Notes: generated by a model not told the origin, from the sequence alone. A DNA stretch of 14,711 nucleotides from UBA822 sp036336795 (GCA_036336795.1 JAYZFL010000031.1:1-14711); one strand, 5' to 3'. Counted from the stretch's first letter, positions 1 through 8,694 are shown. A program made the numbers and translations.

Positions 1-786
1 GGGGATCAAGTCGCGCAGGGGCCCAACCCTCAGATCGGCCCGTTCTACGTCGAAGGAGCAGAACCGGGCGATGTGCTCGTCGTGCGCCTTGAGAAGATCG
101 AACCAAACCGAGACTGGGCTTCTTCCAACACAGTGTTGGCACCGTATGCGGCGGACCCGTCGTTCCTGCGGTACGAGGGCGAGCATCAGCAGCAATCCGA
201 ACGATGGGATGTGGACTCCGCCGCGCGCGTGGCTAGACCGTCTAGCCCTGCTCTGCGGGCACAGGGTATCGAGATTCCTTTTCGTCCGATGCTCGGTTGT
301 GTAGGTGTGGCACCGCCACGAAAAGAGGCTGTATGGACAGCGACGCCCGGAGAATTTGGTGGGAATCTAGACTATTTCGGAATGGTCGCGGGTGTGACCG
401 TGATGCTACCCGTCTTCGAACCCGGTGCTCTGCTCTTCATCGGTGATGGCCACGTGCGCCAGGGCGAGGGTGAGGTTCTCGGCAACGCGCTCGAGATTTC
501 GATGGATGTCGAGTTCTCCGTCGACTTGATCAAGGACACCGAGATCGGGTGGCCACGCATCGAAACCGGAGATGACCTCATTGTCCTTGGAAGCGCTCGG
601 CCACTCCTCCAGGCCCTGCAGCACGCGACGACTGAGTTGCAGAGATGGCTAATGGCTGATCACGGGTACGACGAAAGAGGGTCATCTCTCCTCATGGGCC
701 ATGCAATGGAATACGAGGTCGTCCAAGTTGTCGATCCGCACTTTACGATTGCGGCTAAGATGCCGAAGAGTTTTTTGATACCATGA
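1..786 (+). CDS. acetamidase/formamidase family protein, 5' end missing
   Basis: The reading frame is already open at base 1 and gives 261 residues before TGA at 784-786, so the N-terminus lies outside the window. The family (FmdA/AmdA) hydrolyses short amides such as formamide or acetamide to ammonia and the acid, usually in the cytoplasm. Diagnostic blocks seen in order are GPFYVEGAEPGDVLVV near the visible start, a GCVGVAPP block, GGNLD, and a metal-site-like block GDGHVRQGEGE in the middle, which matches the family's GDLHAxQGDGE with a G in place of L. The end (VVDPHFTIAAKMPK) also fits. No signal peptide can be judged because the start is missing. It is co-directional with the S9 peptidase 83 bases downstream. 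Exact substrate is unknown; the family assignment is secure. Confidence 0.88.
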   Translation, partial: GDQVAQGPNPQIGPFYVEGAEPGDVLVVRLEKIEPNRDWASSNTVLAPYAADPSFLRYEGEHQQQSERWDVDSAARVARPSSPALRAQGIEIPFRPMLGCVGVAPPRKEAVWTATPGEFGGNLDYFGMVAGVTVMLPVFEPGALLFIGDGHVRQGEGEVLGNALEISMDVEFSVDLIKDTEIGWPRIETGDDLIVLGSARPLLQALQHATTELQRWLMADHGYDERGSSLLMGHAMEYEVVQVVDPHFTIAAKMPKSFLIP

Positions 787-869
787 GAACTCCCATTAAC
801 AATGACATAGCCTAGCTCAACCCTTCGGCACTGCTGCTCCATAGCCGAATTACTTAGAAGGGATTCCAC

Positions 870-3605
870 ATGTCACGTCTCGCTCCTATCGGACTCACAA
901 TCCTCGCCCACTTCACGGGTATCGCACCCCTGGCCTCCCAGAATACTCCGTTACAGCCGGTCTTACCCGAAGACTACGGCAAGTGGGAGACGCTGAGTGA
1001 CGGTCGACTTTCTCCCGATGGAACTTGGCTCGCTGTGTCCATCTCCCGTGTGAATGAGGAGAATGAACTCCGAATTCATCGAGTCGAAGGAGACAGTGTA
1101 ATCGTGGTTCCGCACGGTGCGAATCCGATCTTCTCGGGCAACGGCGAATGGGTTGCGTATACCATTGGTGAATCGCCGCAGGATCGGGAAACCCGCGAGC
1201 AGAACGAAGAGCCTCTAAGAAACGATGTTGGATTGGTCAACTTGGATACTGGCCAGCAGACCAGGATGAAGGAGGTGCAAAGTTTCTTGTTTGGAGCACG
1301 GGGGGACTACCTATCTATGAGGCGTTATCCAACGGAAGACGGTGGATCTACTGCGTCCGTCGTCGTTCGAGACCTCCTGAAGAACACGGACGTGAGTTTC
1401 GGCAGTGTAGCGTCTTCGGTCTGGCAGGACGAGGGGGATCTTCTCGCCTTCATCGTGCATGCCGACGAGGATGTGGGGAATGGCGTTCAGCTTTACGATG
1501 CTCGTTCCGGCACTGTGCGAATGCTCGATGGTGACACTACGAAGTATGCACGATTGACGTGGCGAGAAGACGCCGCCGACCTGGCTGTACTGAGATCATT
1601 CACGGACGATGTTCACGCCGACACCAATCACGTTGTGTTGGCGTGGCGGGATCTTGAAAACGGAGGGCGACCTTCGACCCTCGAATCGGTCTTGTCCTCC
1701 GACATTTCGAACGACCAGAGAATCGTTTCATATCGTGCCCTTACGTGGTCCGAGGATAGCTCGGCCCTCTTCTTCGGAGTGAAAGAGTGGGGGTTGGCGG
1801 AAGAGGAGAAGGACGGAAATAGTGAAAACGCTACCGACACCGAAAGTGTTGATGAGGAAAGACAGGAAGCCGATGTCGAGATCTGGAATACGGCTGATCG
1901 GCGTGTGATCCCGGAACAAAAGCGAGACGCAACGCGTGACGAGCAGCGGAACGAGCTGGCTGTATGGCACCTAGACGAGGGACGCGTGGTCATCCTGACA
2001 GACAAGGATCTCAATCAGGCAGAAATCCATGCGGGCGGGCGAACTGTAACTGCTGTCAATGACGATCCGTACGGCTTCGACGCCATGTTTGGCAGGGGTT
2101 CCGAGGATGTGTATCGGATTGATGCAAAGACTGGCGATCGCCTCAAGGTCGTCGAAGGCACCTCGTTTCGCTGGCAAGTCAGCCCCGAGGGTGATTTTCT
2201 GGTTCACTTCAAGGATGGTGCCTATCACGTAGTTAATCTTGCCACTGGTGCCACCCGGATTATCTCAGGCGATGTCGACGCTGACCTTAATAATGCTGAC
2301 TATGATCACCCCGTCGCCGAAAAACCACCATTCGGCCTCGCTGGGTGGACAGTCGACAATCGGTCAGTGTTGGTTTATGACAAATACGACGTGTGGCAAC
2401 TCGGACTCGATGGGCTTACGCAGAAGCTTACGGACGGAGCACCCATTCAGGTCGTATACCGACACGTGAGCATGGATGCAGATGAAGACGCCATAGACTT
2501 GACCGAGAACGTCTACTTGAGTGCGCGCGGAGAATGGACACTGTATCACGGGTACGCGCTCCTCCGGGAAGATCGAGTGGAAGAACTCGTCTATGAAGAT
2601 GACAATTTGGGTCGTCTGATCAAAGCGGACGCCGCCGAGGTCTTTGCTTTCGTGGGGCAGGACTTTGACGATCCTCCCGATTATTTCGTTACCGACCGGT
2701 CCTTTCGATCACCGAGACAGATCACCGCCGTGAACCCGTTCCATACAGACTACGCTTGGGGGCACAGTGAGTTAATCCAGTACACGAACCATAGAGGGAG
2801 AAAACTTCAGGGCGCCCTCTTCTACCCGGCCAATTACGATCCATCGACAAGTTATCCCATGATCACGTATGTCTACGAGATCCGGTCGCAGTCTGCCAAA
2901 CAGTATGCGGTACCGTCAGAGCGAAGCTATTACAACTGGGCCGCGTGGACTGCGCAGGGATATTTTGTTTGGCAACCCGACATCGTTTTCGACACTAGGA
3001 ACCCTGGAATCTCGTCGACACGGACCATGGAGGCCTCCATCCAGGCAGTAGTGGACAAGAACGTCGGTGTAGATCCGGATCGTGTCGGCTTGGTGGGTCA
3101 CTCTTGGGGCGGGTATCAAGCAGCATTCGCCGCAACCAACACCAAGGTGTTCGCTGCGATTGTGGCTGGTGCGGCGCTCACCGATCTAGTGAGCATGTAT
3201 GGTTCCATCTTCTGGTCGTCTAGTGTTCCGGAGACCGGTCACTTCGAAGTCGGGCAGGAGCGCATGGAGGTGCCCTACTGGGAGGACCTCACAGCATACG
3301 TCCGAAACTCAGCTGTCCATAACATTGAAACACTAGACACACCAATATTAGTGGAGGTGGCCGATGCCGACCGTAACGTCGACTGGCGTCAGGGCATCGA
3401 GTACTTCAATGCGGCTCGCCGAGCTGGCAAGGCGTTGGTCATGTTGGCCTATCACGATGAAGGACACGGCCTTCGAAAAGAGCGCAACCAAATTGACTAC
3501 CATCGCCGCATCCTTCGTTGGTTTGGACACTATCTAAAGGGGGAAGAGGCACCGGACTGGATCGTGGAGCCGGTGCCGTACCTAGAGCAGAGAAAGGGTG
3601 GCTGA
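870..3605 (+). CDS. secreted S9 (prolyl oligopeptidase-type) serine peptidase
   Basis: This 911-residue protein has the size and two-part build of peptidase family S9. A signal peptide (residues 1 to about 24, ending LASQ) is followed by a divergent beta-propeller (about 35-640) and a C-terminal alpha/beta hydrolase domain (about 645-905). The nucleophile elbow is GHSWGGY with Ser745; the likely charge-relay residues are Asp834 (in DADRNV) and His866 (in GHGLRK), in the order and spacing expected. S9 enzymes cleave peptides or small proteins, often after proline; export suggests periplasmic or extracellular peptide use. Residues about 311-333 form a very acidic, low-complexity insert between propeller strands, probably a solvent loop. 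The ATG at 870 has an AGAAGGGA ribosome site at 856-863. It converges with the amidohydrolase gene, with only 69 bases between the stops and no clear terminator. Confidence 0.93.
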   Translation: MSRLAPIGLTILAHFTGIAPLASQNTPLQPVLPEDYGKWETLSDGRLSPDGTWLAVSISRVNEENELRIHRVEGDSVIVVPHGANPIFSGNGEWVAYTIGESPQDRETREQNEEPLRNDVGLVNLDTGQQTRMKEVQSFLFGARGDYLSMRRYPTEDGGSTASVVVRDLLKNTDVSFGSVASSVWQDEGDLLAFIVHADEDVGNGVQLYDARSGTVRMLDGDTTKYARLTWREDAADLAVLRSFTDDVHADTNHVVLAWRDLENGGRPSTLESVLSSDISNDQRIVSYRALTWSEDSSALFFGVKEWGLAEEEKDGNSENATDTESVDEERQEADVEIWNTADRRVIPEQKRDATRDEQRNELAVWHLDEGRVVILTDKDLNQAEIHAGGRTVTAVNDDPYGFDAMFGRGSEDVYRIDAKTGDRLKVVEGTSFRWQVSPEGDFLVHFKDGAYHVVNLATGATRIISGDVDADLNNADYDHPVAEKPPFGLAGWTVDNRSVLVYDKYDVWQLGLDGLTQKLTDGAPIQVVYRHVSMDADEDAIDLTENVYLSARGEWTLYHGYALLREDRVEELVYEDDNLGRLIKADAAEVFAFVGQDFDDPPDYFVTDRSFRSPRQITAVNPFHTDYAWGHSELIQYTNHRGRKLQGALFYPANYDPSTSYPMITYVYEIRSQSAKQYAVPSERSYYNWAAWTAQGYFVWQPDIVFDTRNPGISSTRTMEASIQAVVDKNVGVDPDRVGLVGHSWGGYQAAFAATNTKVFAAIVAGAALTDLVSMYGSIFWSSSVPETGHFEVGQERMEVPYWEDLTAYVRNSAVHNIETLDTPILVEVADADRNVDWRQGIEYFNAARRAGKALVMLAYHDEGHGLRKERNQIDYHRRILRWFGHYLKGEEAPDWIVEPVPYLEQRKGG

Positions 3606-3674
3606 CCAGCCTGCAAACTCGATAAAGATGGGCCTGGATGCAGAATAACCCACGCTTTTTCTAGGATTCTATAG

Positions 3675-5378
3675 TCAAGATCCGGTCCGTCTCAAAAGTC
3701 TTCCGGGACGGACGTCAACCAGGATCCTATCGTCAATCACCGGGACCCCATTCACGAGCACGTAATCCATTCCTTCCGCGTACTGCATGGGGTCGGCAAA
3801 GTCCGCTTGGTCCCTTACTCGTTCAGGATCGAAGATCAGCAAGTCCGCTGCCATTCCAGGAGCGATAAGACCTCGGTCGTACAGCCCGAGACGGTGTGCT
3901 GCAAGCGAGGTCATGCGGCGCACTGCATCCTCAAGGGTGATCACTCCATCCTCCCGTACATACTTAGCGATCACTCGTGGGAACGCACCGAAGGCGCGAG
4001 GGTGCGAACTCGCGCTAGTGGCTGGGTTCACGGGAGATGCGTCGGTATCGATCATGACCCATTCTGCGCGAAGAGCTTGCCGTTTCTGCTCCTCATTCAT
4101 GCTCCTGGGATTCACGCCTACTCCACCGGCCTTCACCAAGTCAAAAAAAGCACTCCACGAGTCGGTCCCCAGAACCTCGGCCGCACCGGCCACAGATCTA
4201 CCAATGACTCGTTGGTCGATAGAGGTCGGAGCCGACACAATGAGAACATTGTCCCACTGCATCCCCACATGGCGATACCAGTTCTCCCAGTCCGCTGTAG
4301 ACTCTACCTCTCTGCGGAGGATCTGCCGTAACTCGGGATCGTCCAACGTAGCCAGGAAAGCCGGAGTTCCTTCGGAGTAGTGGCGGGGATGTAGGAACGA
4401 GTTGAGGCCGATCCCGTTTCGCACGTAGGGGTAAATATCGGCGGTGACATCCATCCCCTCATTTCTCGCTGAATCGATCAAGGCTATGGCCTCGGCCATG
4501 AGCGGCCAATTTTCCTGACCAGCTGCCTTCAGGTGATAAATGTGGACTGGAACTCCGGCGCCACTCCCGATTTCCAGGGCTTCTCGGATGGCGGCGAGCA
4601 CCGCGTGGCTCTCATTCCGCATATGAGTAAAATAGACACCGCCGTATTCGCCTGCTACGCGCGCCAATTCAATGATTTCGTCGGTTTCGGCATACACCGC
4701 AGGAGGGTAGATCAGAGAAGTTGAGACACCGACAGCTCCGTCTTCCATGGCCTCTCTTACCAAGGCCTTCATCTCCTCCATCTGTCCAAGATCGGGCTGG
4801 ATATCTCGTTCCCCCAGTACCACTCGTCTTACTTGAGTCAAACCGACATCGTGAACCACGTTGAGGGGGATGCCGACCCCTTCCAGGATCGAGAAGTATT
4901 CGGCATACGTTCGCCAACGAAACGCCTCACCGTTTACTACCAGTGGATCAGATAACGTTTCGTCGTTCTGAGGGGCGGGGGACCCACCTTCCCCGGATAG
5001 GTACGTCGTGATTCCTTGGCGCAACTTACTTTCGGCGCTCTCAGGGTCGGTGACGAGAACCTGGCTGGATTGACCCATCATATCGATGAAACCAGGGCTC
5101 ACTACTCGGCCCATAGCATTGATGATGCGCCGCGCTTCACGATCCTTCAGGTGGCCCACATCCACAACCCGGTCGCCCCGGAGGCCCACATCAGCTCGGA
5201 ACCAAGGATTGCCCCCGCCGTCCACGATACGTGCGTCAAGAATCAGGATGTCGAAGGGTTCATCAGGTGCCGATCTGTCGACGTCGGATTCCACCGAACA
5301 TGCGACAAGAAATGCAACGAGTACGAACACGGAGGCAGACGAAGTAGGCCGGATCACAGAGAATGGATCACAAAGCAT
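3675..5378 (-). CDS. D-aminoacylase-family amidohydrolase, lipoprotein, with altered metal site
   Basis: This protein is 567 residues from the ATG at 5376-5378. An upstream in-frame TTG at 5399 would add seven residues but has no ribosome site. The leader ends in a lipobox, LVAC, with Cys27 as the lipidation site. The rest is a composite amidohydrolase barrel like N-acyl-D-amino-acid deacylases: GFIDMMGQ (96-103), GITTYLSGEGGS (about 122-133), THMR (His252), IYHLK (His282), IDTDAS (Asp446 candidate), then the family's C-terminal block SHPRAFGAFPRVIAKYVRE and a GLIAPGMAADL beta-sandwich return. The usual HxH is M101-G-Q103, and the usual GNCG is GEGG, so two histidines and the cysteine ligand are absent while the later His, His and Asp remain. 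It follows the aldo/keto reductase by 39 bases, so co-transcription is likely. Substrate unknown; hydrolysis of N-acyl or D-amino-acid amides is a family-based guess. Confidence 0.85.
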   Translation of the reverse strand: MLCDPFSVIRPTSSASVFVLVAFLVACSVESDVDRSAPDEPFDILILDARIVDGGGNPWFRADVGLRGDRVVDVGHLKDREARRIINAMGRVVSPGFIDMMGQSSQVLVTDPESAESKLRQGITTYLSGEGGSPAPQNDETLSDPLVVNGEAFRWRTYAEYFSILEGVGIPLNVVHDVGLTQVRRVVLGERDIQPDLGQMEEMKALVREAMEDGAVGVSTSLIYPPAVYAETDEIIELARVAGEYGGVYFTHMRNESHAVLAAIREALEIGSGAGVPVHIYHLKAAGQENWPLMAEAIALIDSARNEGMDVTADIYPYVRNGIGLNSFLHPRHYSEGTPAFLATLDDPELRQILRREVESTADWENWYRHVGMQWDNVLIVSAPTSIDQRVIGRSVAGAAEVLGTDSWSAFFDLVKAGGVGVNPRSMNEEQKRQALRAEWVMIDTDASPVNPATSASSHPRAFGAFPRVIAKYVREDGVITLEDAVRRMTSLAAHRLGLYDRGLIAPGMAADLLIFDPERVRDQADFADPMQYAEGMDYVLVNGVPVIDDRILVDVRPGRLLRRTGS

Positions 5379-5381
5379 TTT

Positions 5382-5387
5382 CCCTCC
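5382..5387 (-). promoter_or_regulatory. ribosome binding site deciding the amidohydrolase start
   Basis: On the minus strand GGAGGG lies three bases before the ATG at 5378. This spacing is short, but it is the only good Shine-Dalgarno match here. The upstream TTG at 5399 has none, so the shorter lipoprotein form was chosen. Confidence 0.65.
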
Positions 5388-5417
5388 AAGCAGAGCCAAG
5401 CGAACTCGGATTCACAC

Positions 5418-6371
5418 TCACGCGCTAGGCAGTCTCTCCACCACGTCAATCATGCGTTCCAGATGCCGTGAGTTCGGGAGCCGACCCCGTCCACCTGCGA
5501 GGTTGTCGGCCATGTGCTCGGGATCGCTCGTTCCTGGAGTTGCCACCGTAACACCTGGATGGGCGATCACGAACTTTAGCATGAACTGGGCCCAGGTGTG
5601 AGCATCGAATTCAGCGGCCCAATCTGGCACGGGGCGATCCCCGATCCGCTGCCACATCCGGCTCCGTCCAAAGGGCAGATACACCAGCACTCCGATTCGG
5701 CGTTCCTGAGCAAGCGGAAGGATAATCTCTTCGGCGACGCGGTTGTCGATCGCGTAATCGATTCCTATGAAGTCGATCATTTCATTACGCATGACCTCGG
5801 CGAGAGCGGGATATTGCCGTTCGCTAGTAGTAGTGATACCGATGTATCGAATTCGATCCCGAGTCTTGAGTTCCTCTAGAATCCCAAGCTGTGTCTGTGG
5901 ATCCCCCATGTTGTGGACCTGGATCAGGTCGATCACGGGAATCTGAAGGCGGTTGAAGGAGCGCTCGATCTGCGCTCTTGCCGCGTCCGGATCTGCCGAA
6001 CGGTTCCCGCCCCTTCGGCCACCTGCGACGTTGACCTTTGTCGCCCAGAAGATTCGGTTGGCGATTCCGAGTTCTTGAGTGACTCGACCCGAGACCTCTT
6101 CCGATGCGCCGTAGCCTGCGGCTGTATCGAAGACACTGCCGCCACCGTCGACCAGAGTTTGCAGGACACCACCTATAGCGTCAAAGTTTTCGTCGCGGGC
6201 CACCCGAGAAAAAGTGTTCGCACCTCCCAAACCAACTGCTGGAAGACGTTCGCCACTCGAAGGGATAGCTCGGGTGATGGTTTCCTGATTCTGGAGGGCC
6301 TCCAGAATACGTGGATTCAGGCCAAGCGCTGCACCAGCCGTTATTTGGAACCAATCACGTCGAGATAGCAT
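5418..6371 (-). CDS. aldo/keto reductase with twin-arginine leader
   Basis: The protein has 317 residues from the ATG at 6369-6371; an upstream in-frame TTG at 6422 lacks a ribosome site. The N-terminus MLSRRDWFQITAGAALGL has a twin-arginine (Tat) motif and a short hydrophobic stretch. The remainder is an AKR TIM barrel with the catalytic tetrad in place: Asp82 and Tyr87 (FDTAAGYG), Lys112 (WATKVN) and His153 (LIQVHN). AKRs reduce aldehydes and ketones, or run in reverse, with NAD(P)H. The motif IDLIQVHNMGD and the C-terminal HPGVTVATPGTSDPEHMADN block resemble the AKR group with oxidoreductase-like members in environmental bacteria. It is the first gene of a likely two-gene unit with the amidohydrolase. 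If truly exported it needs cofactor loaded before Tat export; the leader's h-region is short, so export is uncertain. Substrate is unknown. Confidence 0.9.
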   Translation of the reverse strand: MLSRRDWFQITAGAALGLNPRILEALQNQETITRAIPSSGERLPAVGLGGANTFSRVARDENFDAIGGVLQTLVDGGGSVFDTAAGYGASEEVSGRVTQELGIANRIFWATKVNVAGGRRGGNRSADPDAARAQIERSFNRLQIPVIDLIQVHNMGDPQTQLGILEELKTRDRIRYIGITTTSERQYPALAEVMRNEMIDFIGIDYAIDNRVAEEIILPLAQERRIGVLVYLPFGRSRMWQRIGDRPVPDWAAEFDAHTWAQFMLKFVIAHPGVTVATPGTSDPEHMADNLAGGRGRLPNSRHLERMIDVVERLPSA

Positions 6372-6373
6372 CG

Positions 6374-6383
6374 TCCTTCCTCT
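6374..6383 (-). promoter_or_regulatory. ribosome binding site of the aldo/keto reductase
   Basis: Minus-strand AGAGGAAGGA sits just before the ATG at 6371, supporting the start that places SRRDWF at the N-terminus over the upstream TTG at 6422. Confidence 0.6.
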
Positions 6384-6820
6384 GCAAATTCTGTCGTTGA
6401 TGTGTTGTCTCGAGGTATACAACTCGCTCTCAACACCGGTATGAAGTCAGAGGTTCCGGTACAGCGATTTTCCTGAACGGAATTCTGACCTGAGCTCTTT
6501 TTCCCTTACAAGGTTGTGCCTCGGCCTGCACCATCACCATTCTCGAAGAGAATATCCTATGGTGGAGTGATTCATTGCCATCTAGGACAGTCGTTAAGTT
6601 TCAACCTAAAAGATATGTAAGGTGCTACATGCTAACTATATGAACAGTAATACTTTGATTAATTACTAACTCGAAATAGATGACGTGGCGTGGTGAGCGA
6701 GATCAGCCTCGAACCTCTAGGCCAATCCTGTGAAAACCAAAAGCAACCGTACACGCACTCAAAATCCTCTTCCCGGGATGCCGTTGAGGTCTCAGGCGGT
6801 CTCCTCTGGTGACAAGCCGC
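6384..6820. other. non-coding gap, AT-rich in the middle
   Basis: About 440 bases between two minus-strand genes hold no convincing gene. Bases about 6590-6680 are much richer in A and T than the surroundings and contain a 6-bp inverted repeat, AGTAAT (6646-6651) with ATTACT (6662-6667). The promoter for the aldo/keto reductase unit probably lies here, and the 3' end of the NHL lipoprotein transcript at the right side of the gap. I could not identify a credible -35/-10 pair or a clear terminator. Confidence 0.5.
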
Positions 6821-7957
6821 TTAGTTCGCAAGAACGAGGGGCCTACCTATTAGCTGACTCGGATCCGCATCTGGCTTTGGAACGAACTTGTTGACCCATC
6901 CGCCGTCCCAACTAGCGATATAGACGTTGCCATCCTGGTCCACATCGAGTTGATGAGGCCGGGACAAACCACCCGGGAAGCCACCCCGCGTCCCTCCATA
7001 TGCACCCCAGTAATACTGCAACTCTCCGTCTCGGCTGTATTTAAGGATTCGATTCAGTGTCGCAGAGATCACCCAGACCCATTCATTCTCATCGATAAAC
7101 ACACCCACGGGGTCAGAAATGTCCAGCCATTCATCGATAAACTCACCGTTTTCCGAAAAGATTTGGATACGGTTGTTGGTACGGTCACCCACGTACACAC
7201 GGTGATCACGGTCCACAGCAACTCCGTGGATGAGATCAAACTGTCCGGGACCATTGCCTAGTTCCCCCCACTCCATCAGGTACTCGCCGTCTGCATTGTA
7301 TTTAACAATACGAGAGTTCCAGTAACCGTCCCCGAGAAGGAAGCTTCCGTCCGGAAGAAAAGCCAGTACCGCCGGGTCACCGTAGGTGAAGGGACCTGGG
7401 TTGGGGTTGGCTCGCGCCTCTGCCCTACTCGTGGGGTGGTTGGGGTCCACGAGACGCATCACTAATTCACTCCCATCATTGGTGAACTTCAGGATCTGCA
7501 TGTTCACTCCCCTGCCACCACCCCGTTCTACGATCCAAACGTGCCGCTCTGGATCATAGGGACTGATGTAAACCTGGTGGGGTTTATTGAAGATCGAATC
7601 CCATTGGCTCCAGTTTTCTACGATGTTTCCGTTCCGATCCACAACCACGACATAGTTTGAACCACCTTCCCTCTCCTCACCCTGTGCATTCCGGTCTCCC
7701 CAGATTGCCACGATGATCCGATCCGGGTTGTCCACAGCGAGGCCTGACACCTGCCCCCAGGTCCACGGCCCTACGTGGTCAGGGGCTGGTCTCCACCAGT
7801 TTTCTACAGCGTCGTACCCTCCGGTCCTGTGGTCCCCACCCTTTACGATTGCTCCTTGCGATCTCGATTGGAGCCCCGTTTGGTTTTCACCCTGGCAGCC
7901 CGGAAGGGCCACTACCATCGTAATGATCAGGGCTACGGATATTTGCTCCAGTCTCAT
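6821..7957 (-). CDS. NHL-repeat beta-propeller lipoprotein
   Basis: The protein has 378 residues from the ATG at 7955-7957. A GTG at 7978 would add seven residues, but the ribosome site falls after it. The leader ends in lipobox ALPGC, giving a lipid-anchored Cys21. The mature part is built of NHL-type blades, for example GNSR-like YWNSRIVKYNADGEY (about 212-226) and DRTNNRIQIFSENGEF (about 258-273), with VAVD/LDVD strands before them. Histidines recur at equivalent blade starts: PHQVY (H127), IHGVAVD (H244) and PHQLDVD (H335). In peptidyl-alpha-hydroxyglycine amidating lyases, a propeller family, zinc is held by histidines on such strands, so a lyase-like or metal-binding role is possible, though pure binding or scaffolding is equally possible. 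It lies downstream of the small secreted protein at 8115-8522, same strand, 157 bases apart. Confidence 0.82.
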   Translation of the reverse strand: MRLEQISVALIITMVVALPGCQGENQTGLQSRSQGAIVKGGDHRTGGYDAVENWWRPAPDHVGPWTWGQVSGLAVDNPDRIIVAIWGDRNAQGEEREGGSNYVVVVDRNGNIVENWSQWDSIFNKPHQVYISPYDPERHVWIVERGGGRGVNMQILKFTNDGSELVMRLVDPNHPTSRAEARANPNPGPFTYGDPAVLAFLPDGSFLLGDGYWNSRIVKYNADGEYLMEWGELGNGPGQFDLIHGVAVDRDHRVYVGDRTNNRIQIFSENGEFIDEWLDISDPVGVFIDENEWVWVISATLNRILKYSRDGELQYYWGAYGGTRGGFPGGLSRPHQLDVDQDGNVYIASWDGGWVNKFVPKPDADPSQLIGRPLVLAN

Positions 7958-7961
7958 GATG

Positions 7962-7968
7962 CCTCCTC
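7962..7968 (-). promoter_or_regulatory. ribosome binding site deciding the NHL lipoprotein start
   Basis: Minus-strand GAGGAGG lies four bases before the ATG at 7957 and inside the longer GTG-started frame. It therefore supports the shorter form, whose leader is a normal lipoprotein signal. Confidence 0.7.
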
Positions 7969-8089
7969 GGTGGGTCACAAGCAGCTTGAAGTTACAGGTA
8001 ACCGAACCTCATAGTACGGCCCGATCGCCTCACGTGCTCATACGGTGACAACACTCATGATGGGTCACCCTCGTTGACCTGGAAACTGC

Positions 8090-8112
8090 ACTGACATTCT
8101 GGCTACGTCAGT
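8090..8112 (-). terminator. weak hairpin after the small secreted protein gene
   Basis: ACTGAC (8090-8095) pairs with GTCAGT (8107-8112) around an 11-base loop, starting two bases past the stop codon of the minus-strand gene at 8115. There is no T-run on the minus strand, so intrinsic termination is doubtful. It may be a processing or attenuating hairpin, or chance. Confidence 0.25.
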
Positions 8113-8114
8113 AT

Positions 8115-8522
8115 TTATAGACCTGATCGAGTGGCGGTGAACCTGCCAGTCGCTAACCCGTCGGCCAAGTCGATCGTGCCCGACATCACTCCGGTCTCGT
8201 CTACGGTCCCACGGTAGGCTACTCCAATAGTTTGGCCTTGGAGATTCACCGTAAACCGAATTCTGACCTGCGATCCAGTTACAGTTCCCCTCAGCCTTGC
8301 CTCACCCAGTGCCTCCGAAGAATAGCTACCGGAAAGCCTTTCACCCTCCTGTGTCAACGTAAAGGAAGGTCTGGTCACCCCTTGGTCAGTGGTCACCTCA
8401 AGATTCCACGTACCCGTTACATCCACGGTTTGGCCGCTAACAAGTTCCACGCTACCCAGCAAGGCCAGCGTCATGGTCATCACAAACAATTCTCTGATCA
8501 ACCGAATCTGCTCGAATCTCAT
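8115..8522 (-). CDS. small secreted beta-strand protein, family copy A
   Basis: This is a 135-residue protein with a signal peptide (residues 1 to about 30, hydrophobic MTMTLALLGSVELVSG) and a mature part of alternating short beta strands and G/T-rich turns. The pattern is VTGTWNLEV, FTLTQEGERLSGSY, ARLRGTVTGSQVRIRF, YRGTVDETGVMSGTIDL, GRFTATR. This is the layout of small lipocalin-like or calycin-like barrels found as uncharacterised secreted proteins in Gemmatimonadota and Acidobacteriota. A related copy lies at 10632-11000. No catalytic motif is visible; ligand binding or an envelope role is a guess. The ATG at 8520-8522 has GGAG upstream. It precedes the NHL lipoprotein on the same strand and diverges from the NHL gene at 8695. 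Confidence 0.75.
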   Translation of the reverse strand: MRFEQIRLIRELFVMTMTLALLGSVELVSGQTVDVTGTWNLEVTTDQGVTRPSFTLTQEGERLSGSYSSEALGEARLRGTVTGSQVRIRFTVNLQGQTIGVAYRGTVDETGVMSGTIDLADGLATGRFTATRSGL

Positions 8523-8694
8523 GTTACACTCCGTACCTCAAGGGTAGGCAATGCAGTAAGATACTACGGTCGATCACGATCAGGGATCCCCCTTTGTAGT
8601 TGGTTGGTGTACGACGAACGCTTTATGGCCGGACCCCCAAATTGCCGGTGTCTATTAAGGGCCAGGTGCTTCAACGATCAATGGAGATTTCAGA
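8523..8694. promoter_or_regulatory. divergent promoter region
   Basis: These 172 bases separate the divergent starts at 8522 (-) and 8695 (+), so at least two promoters should lie here. I see no strong sigma-70 boxes or palindromic operator. The ribosome site GGAGA for the plus-strand gene is at 8683-8687. Confidence 0.4.

Noticed and set aside
1800..1870. Acidic low-complexity stretch in the S9 peptidase as a frameshift or insertion sequence
   Set aside because: The frame stays open and family motifs continue on both sides (VEIWN, VIPEQK); relatives carry variable charged linkers at this place.
3606..3674. Terminator between the convergent S9 peptidase and amidohydrolase genes
   Set aside because: A TTTTT run is present at about 3656-3660 but the only stem I can draw is short, contains a wobble and has a long loop.
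3787..4380. Long plus-strand open frame opposite the amidohydrolase gene (197 codons)
   Set aside because: It is the antisense shadow of a gene with strong family motifs; its translation is Ser/Arg/Ala-rich with no recognisable domain or ribosome site.
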